From Marasmius tenuissimus (taxonomy: Eukaryota; Basidiomycota; Agaricomycetes; Agaricales; Marasmiaceae): a stretch of 64,000 nt of DNA. Location of the stretch: contig JAQOTA010000071.1 of the NCBI GenBank assembly GCA_029532415.1, positions 62,001 to 126,000 on the forward strand, read 5' to 3'. The notes beneath the pieces are model-generated. The model had not been told where the DNA came from. It saw only the letters and a list, made by a program, of their open reading frames with translations, and did no database searches. Each line of letters opens with the position of its first letter. Position 1 is the first letter of the stretch. Position numbers and translations under genes: made by a program. Below are positions 47,460-59,646 of the stretch, one piece after another.

Positions 47460-48177
47460 TTATTCTGAATCCGTTCTCCGTCTCTTGTTATGCCCAGGCG
47501 CAGGTTCATGTTTGGTTTTGACGCATCCCGTGCTAACACCGTCTTCCTTGCAGCAAGTCCACGTATAATTCTCCGGGTACTCTCTTTTCGTCTCTTCAGA
47601 TTCCATCGGACCATGTACCTCTTCGTCCCAGTCCACGAACGCTTCATAGTTTACTTTCAACTGGCCTGAATATGAAGAAAAACATGAGCTACCTTCACTC
47701 TCATAGAGCGAGAGCTAAAGACTGGGAGACTGGTACCATACCTGGATGAATCGCGCACTCCCCCTCATCAGCCGCGACGTATTCTTCATGACACCTAACG
47801 CATCGCTCTGTTTGTTCCCCGTCACCGTCAACATCCTCTTCTTCGCGTTGCCTCTTCAGTGCCCCAGCCTTTGGGCCCACAAATTCCTTTGTCATGGCCC
47901 TCTCCACCGCAGGAATCTGCATGACTAACGCCATAATGATCTCCTGCAACCGCGCCGCTGGAACTGTCCTTAGCGCCACGCGTAGCTCTTCGCGAGAATT
48001 AGCGTCTACAACAAGCTCTTCGCCGTCCGATGAGTCTCCATCCGATTCGGTCTCATCCTCGTCCGAGGGTCCGTCGCTGAGAGCCGTCAAGTCGATGACC
48101 TCCGCACCCTCCGGGACTTTCCCCGGTTGTTCATTGTGCTGTTGCTCTTCAGACTCAACCGCATCAATGGCCGACAT
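47460..48177 (-). CDS. Cys/His-rich putative zinc-binding acidic protein
   Basis: Two minus-strand exons (48177 to about 47743, then about 47664-47460) encode about 213 residues. The start MSAIDAVESEEQQHNEQPGK was preferred because the upstream in-frame residues to 48258 look untranslated. An acidic region (VIDLTALSDGPSDEDETESD) contains a possible SUMO-interacting motif, VIDLTAL. A helix ELRVALRTVPAARLQEIIMA follows. The C-terminal part has a zinc-finger-like pattern, ERCVRCHEEYVAADEGECAI with HPG, then WTCCKEDGVSTGCVKTKH. This pattern recurs in Agaricomycete hypothetical proteins. The tail GHNKRRRTDSE is a likely nuclear localisation signal. A nuclear role is inferred. Confidence 0.68.
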
Positions 48178-48456
48178 GTTGAGTACCAGGAGACGGATAA
48201 CAGTGGCGCCTTTGCGTGTTTTCCGGATTCGGGTATTGGCAATGGGAGTTCGAACCAAAGCGTCTAACAGCTCTGGGCATCCTGAGAAAAAAATCGCCTG
48301 TGCCTAAATCCACGTGATCGTTCGGATTAATCGAGATCCCGCCCGGTCGCCCGACCGAGACACCCGAGAGTCAAGCGCTAAGCGCCCACAATTCAGCCTA
48401 GAATCAATGAAAGTTAGCGCCGACGCCGCTGAGGTCACTCCTTCCTTCCAACTGCC

Positions 48457-50387
48457 ATGAGTCGAGATGCACAAGACGACACGGTAAACGAAGAAACGGC
48501 CCTTTTAGGCCAACGAAAACAGCAACGAACTCCGCTTGCTCATGGACAAATCGCACTTGTTATGCTCATGCAAATATGTGAACCACTAGCTAGCCAGTCG
48601 ATATACCCATACATCAACCAGGTACGTGGAGAACGTCGGACTCACTGGAAATCAACAAGAGTTCATGATCCCCACGTCGTATCTTTCTAGCTCGTCAGTG
48701 AGCTGGACATCACAGGAGGAGACGAGAAAAAAGTCGGGTACTATGCTGGTCTAATTGTGCGTGAACTTCCATCCTTGATATTCTTTCAGTTTGCTCATTT
48801 ATCTTTCTACATATATCATTTAACACCCAGGAATCCTTGTTCTTTGTCACAGAAGCTTTCACCGTCTTGCAATGGAGCCGGACGTCCGACCGAATAGGGC
48901 GCAGACCCGTTCTGATAATAGGACTCTTGGGAAGCGCAATGTCAATGCTTTGTTTCGGGTTATCTCGAACTTTTTGGGCTCTAGTCATCAGGTATCTCGA
49001 TCCTTCTCCCTCAACTTACAGTGCTCACCGCCGCCGACCCACTCTCTCGGTTCTAGTCGATGTTTAACAGGGCTGTTGAACGGGAATACAGGTGTGTTGA
49101 GCACGAGGCACGGTCATGCTCGGTTCTTGGGTATTTAATTCCTGAAGTTTAGGTGTAATGAAAAGCACCATGGGAGACTTGACAGACCAGAGTAATCGCG
49201 CTGAGGGGTTCGCCCTTATGCCGGTCGTGTGGTCCATCGGCGCTTCCTGCGGGTGAGTGCATCATATCAAAGTTTGGAATGGGATAGTCGAACTCACCTG
49301 GACGCGTTCACCATGGGACAGACCCTTACTTGGAGGGACATTTGCTCGACCTCAAGACAGGTTTCCGGACGCCTTCAAAGGTCGTTTCTGGAAAGACTTT
49401 CCGTATTTCATGCCATGTTTAGTGGTGGCGAGCTTCATCCTATCAGTAGCCCTTGTAGTGATTCTCTTCTTCAAAGAGGCAAGTCCCCGCATCGCCCGCC
49501 GCATCCGCTCACACTTCCGGCTAACATTCGTATTTCAGTCTGCGCCGATCAAAAAGCATTCTCGTACTCCCTCAACGGACTCGGACATGACAGTGGTGGC
49601 CTCCGACACCACTGCTAACCCCAGAAACGATGGTCCGCTACCCTTGCGCGACCTCCTCGTCTGGCCCGTCATCATCTCCATATCCAACTACGTCTCCCTT
49701 GCCTTCCTCAACATCGCCCTCAACGCCCTTCTCCCCCTCTTCCTTGCTATGCCAATCTCCATCGGTGGCCTCGGTCTCTCACCTCCTACTATCGGTTATA
49801 TCATGGGTGGATACGGAGGAGGATCAGGAATCTTCCAGTTCTTCTATTTCGCAAAGATTATGCGCTGGTTTGGTGAACGACGAATGTTCTTAAATGGAAT
49901 TAGCACCTTTGTGGTTATGTTCGCATTGATGCCCATGTGTAACGTTATGGCGAGGGCGAACGGAGGTGTCGATGGTTGGTGTTGGGGGATTATCGGTTTG
50001 ATTATTTTGTTGGCGGTGGTCATGGATATGGCGTATGGTAAGTCGCTTCCTCTCAAACACGACCCGGCTCATTCATAGGTGTCGTTCAATCCTGAGTTCT
50101 AATCTTTGTTTCTTTCTTTACTTGTGGCAGGCTCTGTATTCATGTATGTCACCGCCTCGGCGCCCAATAAACAGTCGCTCGGAGCAACGAACGGTCTGTC
50201 GCAGACGGCTGTGTCTATTGCCAGAGCGATTGGCCCTGCGATGGCCACATCGTTGTTCTCCCTATCCGTACAGGAGAATATCCTCGGCGGGTACGGTGTT
50301 TACGCGTTATTCTGTATATTGTCTATTGGTGGTGTGATCATGGGGACCATGCTTCCGAAAGAAGTATGGGACGAGCCTGAAGAGTAA
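48457..50387 (+). CDS. MFS transporter (DHA1-like), copy 1
   Basis: Predicted proton-coupled transporter of the major facilitator superfamily. About eight exons join from MSRDAQDDTVNEETALLGQR to the stop at 50387, near 480 residues. The family signature is present: GQIALVMLMQICEPLASQS in helix 1, the loop 2-3 motif A SDRIGRRPVLIIG, CLTGLLNGNTGVMKSTMGD in helix 4-5, then WPVIISISNYVSLAFLN after the central loop and GATNGLSQTAVSIARAIGPA near the end. Fungal members of this group are related to plant zinc-induced facilitators, but the substrate cannot be inferred. The next gene on the same strand (50744-52621) is a close duplicate with the same exon pattern. Confidence 0.88.
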
Positions 50388-50743
50388 TTTGACTGTGGAC
50401 TACTTATTTGCCCCAGAGTCCCACTCGATGCGATAATGGTCCTGGTTATGCATGCTTCATTTACTACTAGAGATCCTTATACTAGAGAGTTTGTGATTCG
50501 TCCGAGCCTTAAACTTTGCGTTGATCCTCATACTGTTGCTGTCAAGATTCAACTGGTTCCATAAGACGGATAGTAGGCATCCTTGTGAGCACGGTCACCA
50601 CGGCGGGGCGTGCGCAGTGGCCGCGATTGCTTTGAGAGCACATGGCCGATCGGACCGAGATGTCCGTTCACCCGTCCGAGAGTGAAGCGCCCAGAGGATA
50701 ATAAACCCGGTTGGAACTCTCTTCCTTCCTTCTTTCAACCACC
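50388..50743. other. Spacer between tandem MFS genes
   Basis: About 355 bases holding the 3' end of copy 1 and the promoter of copy 2. GAAGCGCCCAGAGG near 50690 resembles AAGCGCCCACAATTCAG upstream of copy 1, so part of the promoter was duplicated as well. Confidence 0.45.
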
Positions 50744-52621
50744 ATGAGCCGAGATGTACAGGACGACACGGTGAACGAAGAAACAGCTCTTCTGAGCCAA
50801 CGAAAAAAGCAGCAAAGAACTCCGCTTCCTCATGGCCAGATATCGCTCGTTCTGCTTATGCAGATAAGTGAACCACTGGCTAGCCAATCGATATACCCAT
50901 ATATAAACCAGGTGCGTGAAAGGTGTTAAAATTACCAGAAAGCGACACAAGCTAAAGCTCCCCATATTGCTCTGGGCTAGCTCGTCAGTGAACTTGACAT
51001 TACAGGTGGAGACGAGAAAAAAGTCGGGTATTATGCTGGTCTAATCGTGTGTCTATTTCTTCACGCTGCTCATTTCTCGTTTCAACGCGCACCACCGCTC
51101 ACACAGGAATCACTTTTCTTCGTCACACAAGCTTTCACCGTCTTGCAATGGAGCCGAGCGTCCGATCGAATAGGGCGCAAACCCGTGTTGATAATAGGCC
51201 TTATGGGAAGCGCACTGTCGATGCTTTGCTTCGGTTTATCTCGAACTTTCTGGGCTTTGGTTATCAGGTAGCTATTCGTTCAACTACCGGTCCATACTGT
51301 CCGTCAGTCTCACTGGGACCTAGTCGATGCCTCACAGGGCTATTGAACGGGAACGTAGGTGTGTCGGGCAAGGCATGGCCATATTCGGTTCTTGTTCATT
51401 CAAATTCTGATCATGAAATTCAGGTGTCATGAAAAGCACCATGGGAGACTTGACAGATCAGAGTAATCGTGCTGAGGGGTTCTCTCTAATGCCGATCGTG
51501 TGGTCTGTCGGTGCTTTCTGTGGGTGAGTATACAATGTTGAGGCCTGAAATGGGATCATAGAACTCACCTGGACGTCTTTACCATGGAATAGACCCGTGC
51601 TTGGAGGAGCATTCGCTCGGCCTCAAGACAGGTTTCCGGGGGCTTTCAAAGGCCGTTTCTGGAGAGACTTTCCGTATTTCATGCCCTGTCTAGTGGTGGC
51701 AAGCTTCACCCTAGCCGTGGTCGTCGTATCGATCATTTTCTTTAAGGAGGTAAGCCACATATCACAATCGCCTACCGCATCCGCAAGTACGTCCGAAATT
51801 TAACATTCGGATTTTCCTCAGTCTGCTCCGATCAAAAAGCGTTCTCGTACTGTAGCCTCTGAAGCCACTGATAACATCAAAAGAGACGGTCCGTTGCCCC
51901 TGCGCGACCTATTCATCTTTCCCGTCATAATCTCCATATCCAATTATGTCTCCCTTGCCTTCCTGGACATCGCTTTCAACGCCCTCTTACCCCTTTTCCT
52001 CGCTATGCCCATCTCCATCGGTGGCCTCGCTCTCCCACCCTCCACCATTGGTTATATTATGGGCGTTCTAGGAGGGTCAACAGGACTTTTCCAATTCTTC
52101 TACTTTGCGAAAATCACGCACTGGCTGGGCTCACGACGAATGTTCATCAACGGAATTGGCACCTTTGTGGTCATGTTCGCGTTAATGCCCATATGCAACG
52201 TGATCGCGAGGGCGCACGGGGGTGTCGACGGCTGGTGCTGGGGGATTATTGCTTTGATTGTCGTGTCAGCGGTGGTAATGGATCTGGCGTATGGTGAGTC
52301 ACTTCATCTGAATCCCACCCCAACCCACCCCGTCGTTTCGTTAACTCTTTTACCTATGTAACAGGGTCTATATTCATGTTCGTCACCTCTTCGGCGCCCA
52401 ATAAAAATTCGCTTGGAGCGACGAACGGTCTATCACAGACAGCCGTATCCATTGCCAGAGCGATCGGCCCTGCGATGGCCACGTCGCTGTTCTCCTTATC
52501 TGTACAGGAGGACATCCTCGGAGGGTACGGTGTGTACGCGCTTTTCTGTACGCTGTCTGTTGGTGGTGTTGTTTTGGGGACTATGCTTCCGAAAAAGGTT
52601 TGGGATGATCCTGAAGAATAG
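50744..52621 (+). CDS. MFS transporter (DHA1-like), copy 2
   Basis: Tandem duplicate of the preceding gene, starting MSRDVQDDTVNEETALLSQR and ending at 52621. The same exon boundaries are recognisable, with motif A as SDRIGRKPVLIIGLMGSA, then GVMKSTMGDLTDQSNRAEGF, LGGAFARPQDRFPGAFKGRF, FPVIISISNYVSLAFLD, and NSLGATNGLSQTAVSIARA. All exons stay open, so it looks functional. Differences cluster in the central cytoplasmic loop: copy 1 has an extra TPSTDSDMTVV-type stretch that copy 2 lacks. Helices 7-10 also differ conservatively, so substrate range may have diverged. Confidence 0.87.
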
Positions 52622-53482
52622 CTTGACTTGTCTGGGCCCCTCTGGGGTTGGACCTGGTTGACTCCGACTCGGTCCAATGTTGGTTCTGATGATGCATGCC
52701 TCCTTTATTTACTAGGGACCCTTGTACTAGAGATTAACCATTATCATGCCCTTAAAGTTAATGAACAACGCGTTGGTTCAATTTACGTTTTGACGCAGCG
52801 AATGTACGATCAAGATGCTGGGGAAACAGAGATAATTGATCAATAGATTATACTGGTACAGACAGATTTACAGAAGGACGAGCATATGTAAGAGTAAGCA
52901 GTCAATGTTCAACTCTGGAATGTGCTAGAGTATATGTATTAGATAGTGTCAGTTTGTCTATACGGGTGCTTTGTACGTGTCATGATCATAAACATCTGTA
53001 GAAGATCAGAATGTCATCGAAGAGAAGGTTTCAAGTATGATAGAAGCGTGCGGAGGGCGAAAAAGTGAATTGGGCATATGAGAACCTGTCAGAAAGACGA
53101 ACGAGGGTTGAAGCGTGGGGGAATAGCAATAGTACAGTTCTCGTACAAAAAAGACGGTATATTTAACTATTGAACGAGTGGACATGAACAAAACGATATG
53201 GCTACATGAACGATGCAAAAAATGATAGACCAACCAAATGAATGGCACGACAGCCAAGTAATCCAAGTAATCCATAGATAGACAAGTGGATGACGCAAAT
53301 TCCGAGAAACTGGCGACAAGTTGACGCATTAGTATAGAATTCACCACAGAGACAGAGAAAGCACAGCTCACAGAAATATACCCATTAACCCATAAATCCT
53401 CATCCATAAAAATCCGCATATGTGAATTCCGTAGTGAAGTGATAGTGCGGTGACGGAATGACGTAGCTAGATAGCGTCGCCG
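52622..53482. other. Convergent intergenic; nothing recognised
   Basis: About 860 A/T-rich bases between the MFS copy 2 stop and the stop of the Ser-rich minus-strand gene. It should contain both 3' untranslated regions. Confidence 0.4.
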
Positions 53483-54630
53483 TCATGTCTGATTGCTTGC
53501 AGTTCTATTGAGTGCCGATGTGGCAAAGTATGGGTTGGGTGCTGGGTCCCCACCCTCGACGTCATCTGGCCCTTCCAGCGGGGTGTTGTACATCTCGGGC
53601 GGTGTCCCAACGGAATATCTTCTTCGACTTTCCGACAAGAGCTTTGAAGAGTGATTGCGTAGCCTTCCTTTCCCCTCCAAATCTTTGTGACCGCTACTGG
53701 TTTTCCGGCCCAGTAAGCCCATGCTCCACCTGTGCTTTTTGATCAAGCCAGGAGGGACAGGAGGGTCTGCGATACACATCTTGGGGTGGGTTGGTGAGTA
53801 GCTTCTCGAGTCGAGAGGTGTAGGGCCCGGAGACAACACGCTTAGGGACGATGATGATGAGGACGAAAACGTGCTCGGGGAGCTGCCTGCTCCTTGGAGT
53901 GATGGTATAGAGTCTGTCGAGTTCGTCGTAGATTGGGGGAATGGATACTCGAACCTCGGCGAGTCGACGGCAAATGGGGTGCCCACGATTTGATCAGAAG
54001 GCGAGTGGAGTGCGAGTTCAGATGTGTCGGGCATGACCAACTTTGATAAGGGCGTTGGAGGTCGAGACTGGGCAAGAATCCGAACCGGCGGGCGCTGTGC
54101 AGGCGAGTGAGTTGGTTGGTAGGAACAGAAAGAGGGAGACCAGGAGGGCTGGGCTGAAGAACGGGAGGAAAAACTTACCGAAAATGGCTCCCTGAACCCA
54201 ACCATGACGTTGTTTGTCTCCACCATCTCCTCCAGGTTAGAATCGTCAGGAACCGATATCTCTTGTGGTGAGTAATGCTCGGCGCGTGCTTGTTCCTCCA
54301 GAATGTCGTTGATCTACGCGTTGCGGGTGGTATCGACAGGGAGAACGAGAGGAAGGAATGCGCAGGTACGAAGACATGGGTTCGCTCGGCAGGCCCTTAT
54401 GTTGGACTGATACGGAGTATAGTAGAAAGGTCTAGACGATTCAGCATCACTCTCACGGCACGCCAACCGGCAATTCCCGTAAAAATAATGTGATCCGCTG
54501 CCCAGAGGGGGGAACCATCGTCACGATTGCACGCCTCCTCATGGCCGCCTCCCTTTTCCTGCAGGATGGCTTGCCTCCGAACATTCATATCGACCCATCG
54601 CACCACCCGAACCTCATCGATGCGAGACAT
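53483..54630 (-). CDS. Hypothetical Ser-rich protein
   Basis: Not recognised. The model has a first exon starting MSRIDEVRVVRWVDMNVRRQ at 54630 and containing SPLWAADHIIFTGIAGWRA. An intron beginning GTGAGA follows, then an exon INDILEEQARAEHYSPQEIS continuing in phase into the long frame MVETNNVMVGFREPF that stops at 53483. The result is about 340 residues. After a short ordered N-terminus the chain is Ser/Pro rich (SIPSLQGAGSSPSTFSSSSS), then basic (IKKHRWSMGLLGRKTSSGHK) and ends NPYFATSALNRTASNQT. The long C-terminal exon is more secure than the N-terminal join. Confidence 0.52.
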
Positions 54631-57600
54631 ATTTGTGCTGGCCGCTGGCCGGTGGGAGTAAATCAGGTGGCCGTGTTCACGGTCGTGGAAACGCGTGTCG
54701 CACACGACGCAGAACTCAGTTATTCCTGACAAACCTGGACCAGGCGGGGAAGAAGCAACAATATGACCACCGCACAGCCTAGCAGGATAATTAAAAGAAG
54801 CGAAACCCCGGTCGGAGACCATGCACCTCATTGGCTGGGTTTAGGGTAACGCGTCCTCATGAAAGTCCGTTTTACCTTGTATGGCGCGAACCATGAGAAC
54901 TGAGCAAGATAGATGTCAACCCGACGGTCCCGTGAATGATATGGTACGTACCAGCGGGGCTAGATGTTGACCAGTGTTCGTCGACAAAAGTTCGGAACAT
55001 GAAGGTCCTTCTCCGCATGAATTCCGCGAATTGAGTTCCCGCGGGACTGTTCTCCGAGTTCCTATGGTCTACCCGAGCGCTGACCACTCGGATCTTGCTG
55101 AATGATACGACGTTGGCTTCAATTAAGCTCTGACGTCGAATGTTTTATGTATGCGGTCTTTGTACGTCTATGCGACCGCGAGAGTGAATTCGATTGGTGG
55201 GGTAGTTTTCGACAGCATGTACTCAACTGTTCTCCCGTTCGCCGTAACCTGAGTGAAATTCAAGACTGAGGTTGAGCCAGTTGTTGGTGAGCTGGGCAAG
55301 GGTAGTCAAATCATGGATAATCAGATGGCGCCTGCCTAATCATCACTCGAAAATCGCCCCTAAGCCTTCCACATTGAGTTAGTACCAGAGGAGACCTTGA
55401 GTTCGCGGTGGGGACGTGAGCCGGCCATATCATAATGTCCGTTCTGAGAGTGGGAAGGAAGGAAGGACGCGACGAGAGAACCGAACTCTTTAAACAGATG
55501 ACTAAGACAGTACCCACGCCACAGCCGCGTTGACTGACCCCGGACTTCGACTCGATAGAATTTTGGACGAAGTTTGGGGTAACATAACACAGGGGTTCCG
55601 ACGAGGGTGATTATTTTGCACGCTTTTTCGGCTGATTGATCACAGCGTACTTGCTGGATCGTATGCTTTTGACCAGTAATGACAGTGGCGAGGCTGAAAT
55701 GTTGAGGCTGATACTTCGCTGGTGGTGGCGAATGCGATCGGTGGAGTCGACGAGATGAATGGGTAGCTGTTGTAACTACCCTCCAAACTTGAGATCGCCT
55801 CCGAAATAAAGGAGTCATAGTGACGAACTGACCTGTGAGCGTCGGCGCTGAATGCTCGAACGTTTACAGGGACGTCCTGCTGCGGTGGCAAACGTTTTGT
55901 AGGGAGGATTCATCCTTCTATAGACCCATTTCATGTGGGTAGGATTCTGGATAGCATAGAAAACTCGTGAGGAATCAATTGGGTTGAGGGAGTGGCACCA
56001 TTAATAGTTATTGAGCACGTACCCCAGCGCGATGAGAGGCTTGGACACTGATCAGAGCGCGATCCGCCGCCTGTGGGGCCAAGGGTTCAAGGATTGAGCG
56101 TTTATTGGCCAATACTTCGACAGGATCTTTTGCTTTGCTTTACAATAGTATAGATATGGCGAGGACCGCTCTCTGCAACCACCTCCACACATGTAAGAAG
56201 CACCCTAACTTTGCCCCTGCCAATTCTCGGCTCAGCGAAGATCACCGTCCATAATAATAGGTCCCACTGGGAAACCACAAGACCTCTTCAGTTCGATCGG
56301 ACTATTCCCAATTGCGCCAATTGCCTGCCAGTGGCGTATCACATCCAATGTTTGACACTCGGAAAACACGGAAACATAGGTCACCAGTGGAAGACTATGG
56401 TAGCTTCTTCGGCCTTGAATTTGATGCTTCGATGCACGGGGAGTAATGAACACAATGTTATTCGGAGGCAATCACTTATCGTGCAGTAATGAACGGCGCT
56501 TTCCTCGACAGCAGGCAAAGGTCTGGAGTTGTCTTCTAGGCCTTAGATGGACACTCGCCGACTCCCATAACAGAACCGGTGGCCAGGCTGGGAATATCTT
56601 AAGAGCGGAACGGCAAAGGAGGGCGTACAGCTCCACGAACGAGGTGGAAGTTGGAACCATATACCAGTCCCATTAATGAAAGCATACGTATAGCTAGTGA
56701 TACAAATCACCGAGTTACATATTCTCAGCGCCAGCGTTGAGCAGAGAATAAATTCAATTGAAAAAGAAAGTTTGGATACTCGTTGACAGATGAAACATAT
56801 ATTTACAAAGTTCCACCTGATTCCGATCCTCGACGCCCTTCATACCCTCCGAGATCCCCTCCTAATCCCGCGTGCTACCTCTCGGCAATCGTTCTGTTAC
56901 GAGTTGGGAAGCTACAATACAAGACGGCCTTCTGCTCATCCGCCACCGTCATGCTCGTCGTCCCTTTCAGTGTACCAGAGTCCCCGACGCAGCTGTCTAA
57001 GTCTGTGTCACCTCCATTTCACGTCCGATAGCAATCAGTCATCTGCCGCGCAACGAGGAGGTGGTAGATTATTTTCGGCTCGAGTCCTGGTCGGTCAGTC
57101 GACGATACAATAGGTATCAAGATCGATTCCCGATGATGATGGCAATGGCGACAACATCTTGGGCCTCCTAAAAAGCTCGAGAAGAGTCTAAGGTAACCCT
57201 ACTTAGTTCTCGAGTTCGAGCCTACGCTTGGAGAATCCTCGGTCCGTCCCCGAATTACTTACCCTCATCTCCGAGTTCAAACAAGATACAAGTCCAAGTG
57301 TCTAGGACCCAGGGGGGTTTAAGTGAAGTACCTATCAGTGGCGTTCAGCAAGAGATAAGCGAATTGCTGGACGAAGGTGTCGGTATTCAAAGTGACAAAA
57401 AAAGACTCCTCACTGGATGTTCCCCTATCAAGATTTACGAGGCACACAGGTCGCCGTCACCTGACTCGTAAACAACGTACATTTTCCTGACGTGAAGCCC
57501 CAGAAAAGCAGCGTTCTACCTTTCTGGAATAGCTCGTATGTGTCGTTCTCAATTTTGGGGGTGCGGAGGTAGTAACACGTACCTTGGAGCCTCTCATGTC

Positions 57601-58770
57601 TTCGAGGGCAGAAACGGTTAAGCTTCCTCATCCCCACATTGACTTTCCCAAGACTGAGACCGACTGAATAGAAGGAACGATGCAATGTCCACGTCAATGA
57701 ACCTGAAGATGACATTGTGTGAGCATCCTTTCGAGATTAAATGTCGAAAAAAAAACGGACCATCGCGACCATTTGTTATCCTATACATCTTTTATCTCAA
57801 CCCAACCCTGCGACTTGATACAACACTTGACCTTTTCACCCTTGGCGTTTTTGCCATACTTGGGTCCAGTAAATTGCGACTGAATGGAAGATAGAATGAA
57901 ATCAGATTCTTAGACGCGAACTCTTCTCTATTCCGGGAAACGGACCTGGTGGCTTCGGTTTCAGTCCGAAGCAATGATGGGTACTATAGCTTGCGAGGGC
58001 GGCCAAGCTGGATACGGATCTATTGGGCCATTTGCCGCAATGATCGTAGTCTTCGGTCCAGTATCACGAGATTCTGTAGCGATGTGGACCCAGTACTGAA
58101 AGCGGGAGCTATACTGCTCCTAGGAAAGCAAATAAGGACCGGGTTTACTTTGTGGATATGGTTTGAGATGAAGATGAAGTTCATGATGGCACAAACTGCT
58201 CTCAGTTCCGGGTGTGGATATACTGAGTTCCGGAAAAGGACTCACCATACCCGGACGGTGGATGAAGACCCTCTAAACCCGAGGTCCTGGTCCATCGACG
58301 AAGTCTGTCGCGATATGTTTCCGGAAGATGAAAACGAAGGATGATACATGAAGAACTCATGTGGTTATATCAACCAATAGGACCTGAAACAGTACTCTCG
58401 GATTATGTCGCTTCCAAAAGTGAACTTCATGGTGGCAAGAGAACAACTCGGTTTGCAGACGCGTGATGTCAGTCCTAAAAGTGAAGGCCCTTTTTCCCAC
58501 GTGTACGCTTTAGCTGCCACCAACCATTCCGAAATTGGCAGCAACAGAGCTGACAGTCTAGTAGCGCGGCAATCAAACATGCACGTTCCCTCAAATTGAC
58601 TTCGACAATAGAAGGACGAAAAAAAAATGCAATTTATTTTCTTTTCCAGGCAGTTCAACTCTATTTCCAGCCGATACTTTATATAAAGGCTGTCTTAGAC
58701 CGACGGAGGTCCCAAGCCTCCCCCTTCCCCCGTTTCCTTCGTCGTCCATTCCCTCACCCGTTCTACGAAA
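54631..58770. other. 4.1 kb gene-poor region
   Basis: No supported gene. Frames of up to 150 residues occur on both strands and overlap each other, without signal peptides, domains or convincing splice partners. The final 100 bases before 58771 include a TATA box. No transposon ends or long repeats were seen by eye. Confidence 0.4.
58679..58686 (+). promoter_or_regulatory. TATA box of the EXPERA-like gene
   Basis: TATATAAA lies about 90 bases before the ATG at 58771, with a pyrimidine-rich leader (CCTCCCCCTTCCCCCG) in between, a common layout in strongly expressed fungal genes. Confidence 0.5.
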
Positions 58771-59646
58771 ATGGCCTACCGGAGATGGATATCCTGTTGG
58801 TTTATGCTCACAGCACCTCTCATGCTTTGGGATGCTGCGTATTGTTTCATGAGGTGCGCTCTCTTCTGTAGTCCAACCGGTTATTACCGTGCTAATCTCC
58901 TTTTTCTCCGGAAGGCCTCGCTCAATGGTCGGAGGGGATCTGCACTGGCTATGGGGGATATATGGCACTTACGGCCAGGTGGACCATGTAAGTAGCGGTG
59001 AACCTATCCGAAACCGAAGGCCTTGGTTAACGATTGACGATCTGGTTACTAAGGTCTACGGAGTCCAGGCATTTGAGGATGGCGAAGGGCTGGCGAACGC
59101 CGCGGGTGAGCTTTTGTTATCCGACCCTTTGTCTCTTTCGAAACTAACTGTTTTCGTTTCCGATCGCGAAAACCAGCTGTTCTCAACGTGCTGGAGAATT
59201 TGGCCGCTGTATGTTAATTTCCGTTCCAAGAAACCTTTCTGGCTTGAGTGGATACTCTCATATTGACAAGTTACCCATTTCCAGATCTCGTATCTGTATA
59301 TGGTTCACATATCCGCGTCCCCCTTTCTTCGCTCGCTGGGTACACGGGTGCTACCATGACATTCGCTAAAACCTGCCTGTACGTGGCGAAAGAATATTAT
59401 TGCGGGCTGTGTACGATAGGACACAACGAGCTGGGTGGAATGATGTTTTATTGGATCATGCCGAACATGTACGTTTTATTCTCCGCTTCCTCATTCTTCC
59501 AGACCCAACGATCTAATTTATTCGATCTTTCTCCAACGCGCAGGGTATGGCTCACCTTCTGTATTCTTATCATGTACACTTTGGGCCTGGAGATTGCTCA
59601 GTCGCTGAAGAGGCCACCTGTATACGCCAATCACAAAGGGCAATGA
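58771..59646 (+). CDS. EXPERA-domain-like membrane protein, probable frameshift
   Basis: Resembles fungal integral membrane proteins of the emopamil-binding/EXPERA type. Exons give MAYRRWISCWFMLTAPLMLW, then RPRSMVGGDLHWLWGIYGTY with GQVDH, then VYGVQAFEDGEGLANAA, VLNVLENLAA, SYLYMVHISASP, GYTGATMTFAKTCLYVAKEY with YCGLCTIGHNELGGMMFYWI, and MVWLTFCILIMYTLGLEIAQ. Four or more transmembrane helices are expected, and the W, D and E residues of the family's polar core are visible. Between SASP and GYTGA the reading frame changes with no usable intron, next to a run of five C at 59319-59323. This is either a sequencing indel or a mutation. Enzymatic activity is not established. Confidence 0.62.

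Noticed and set aside
57949..58344. 131-residue plus-strand frame ending DPLNPRSWSIDEVC
   Set aside because: Tail looks protein-like but the rest does not, and no upstream exon could be joined.
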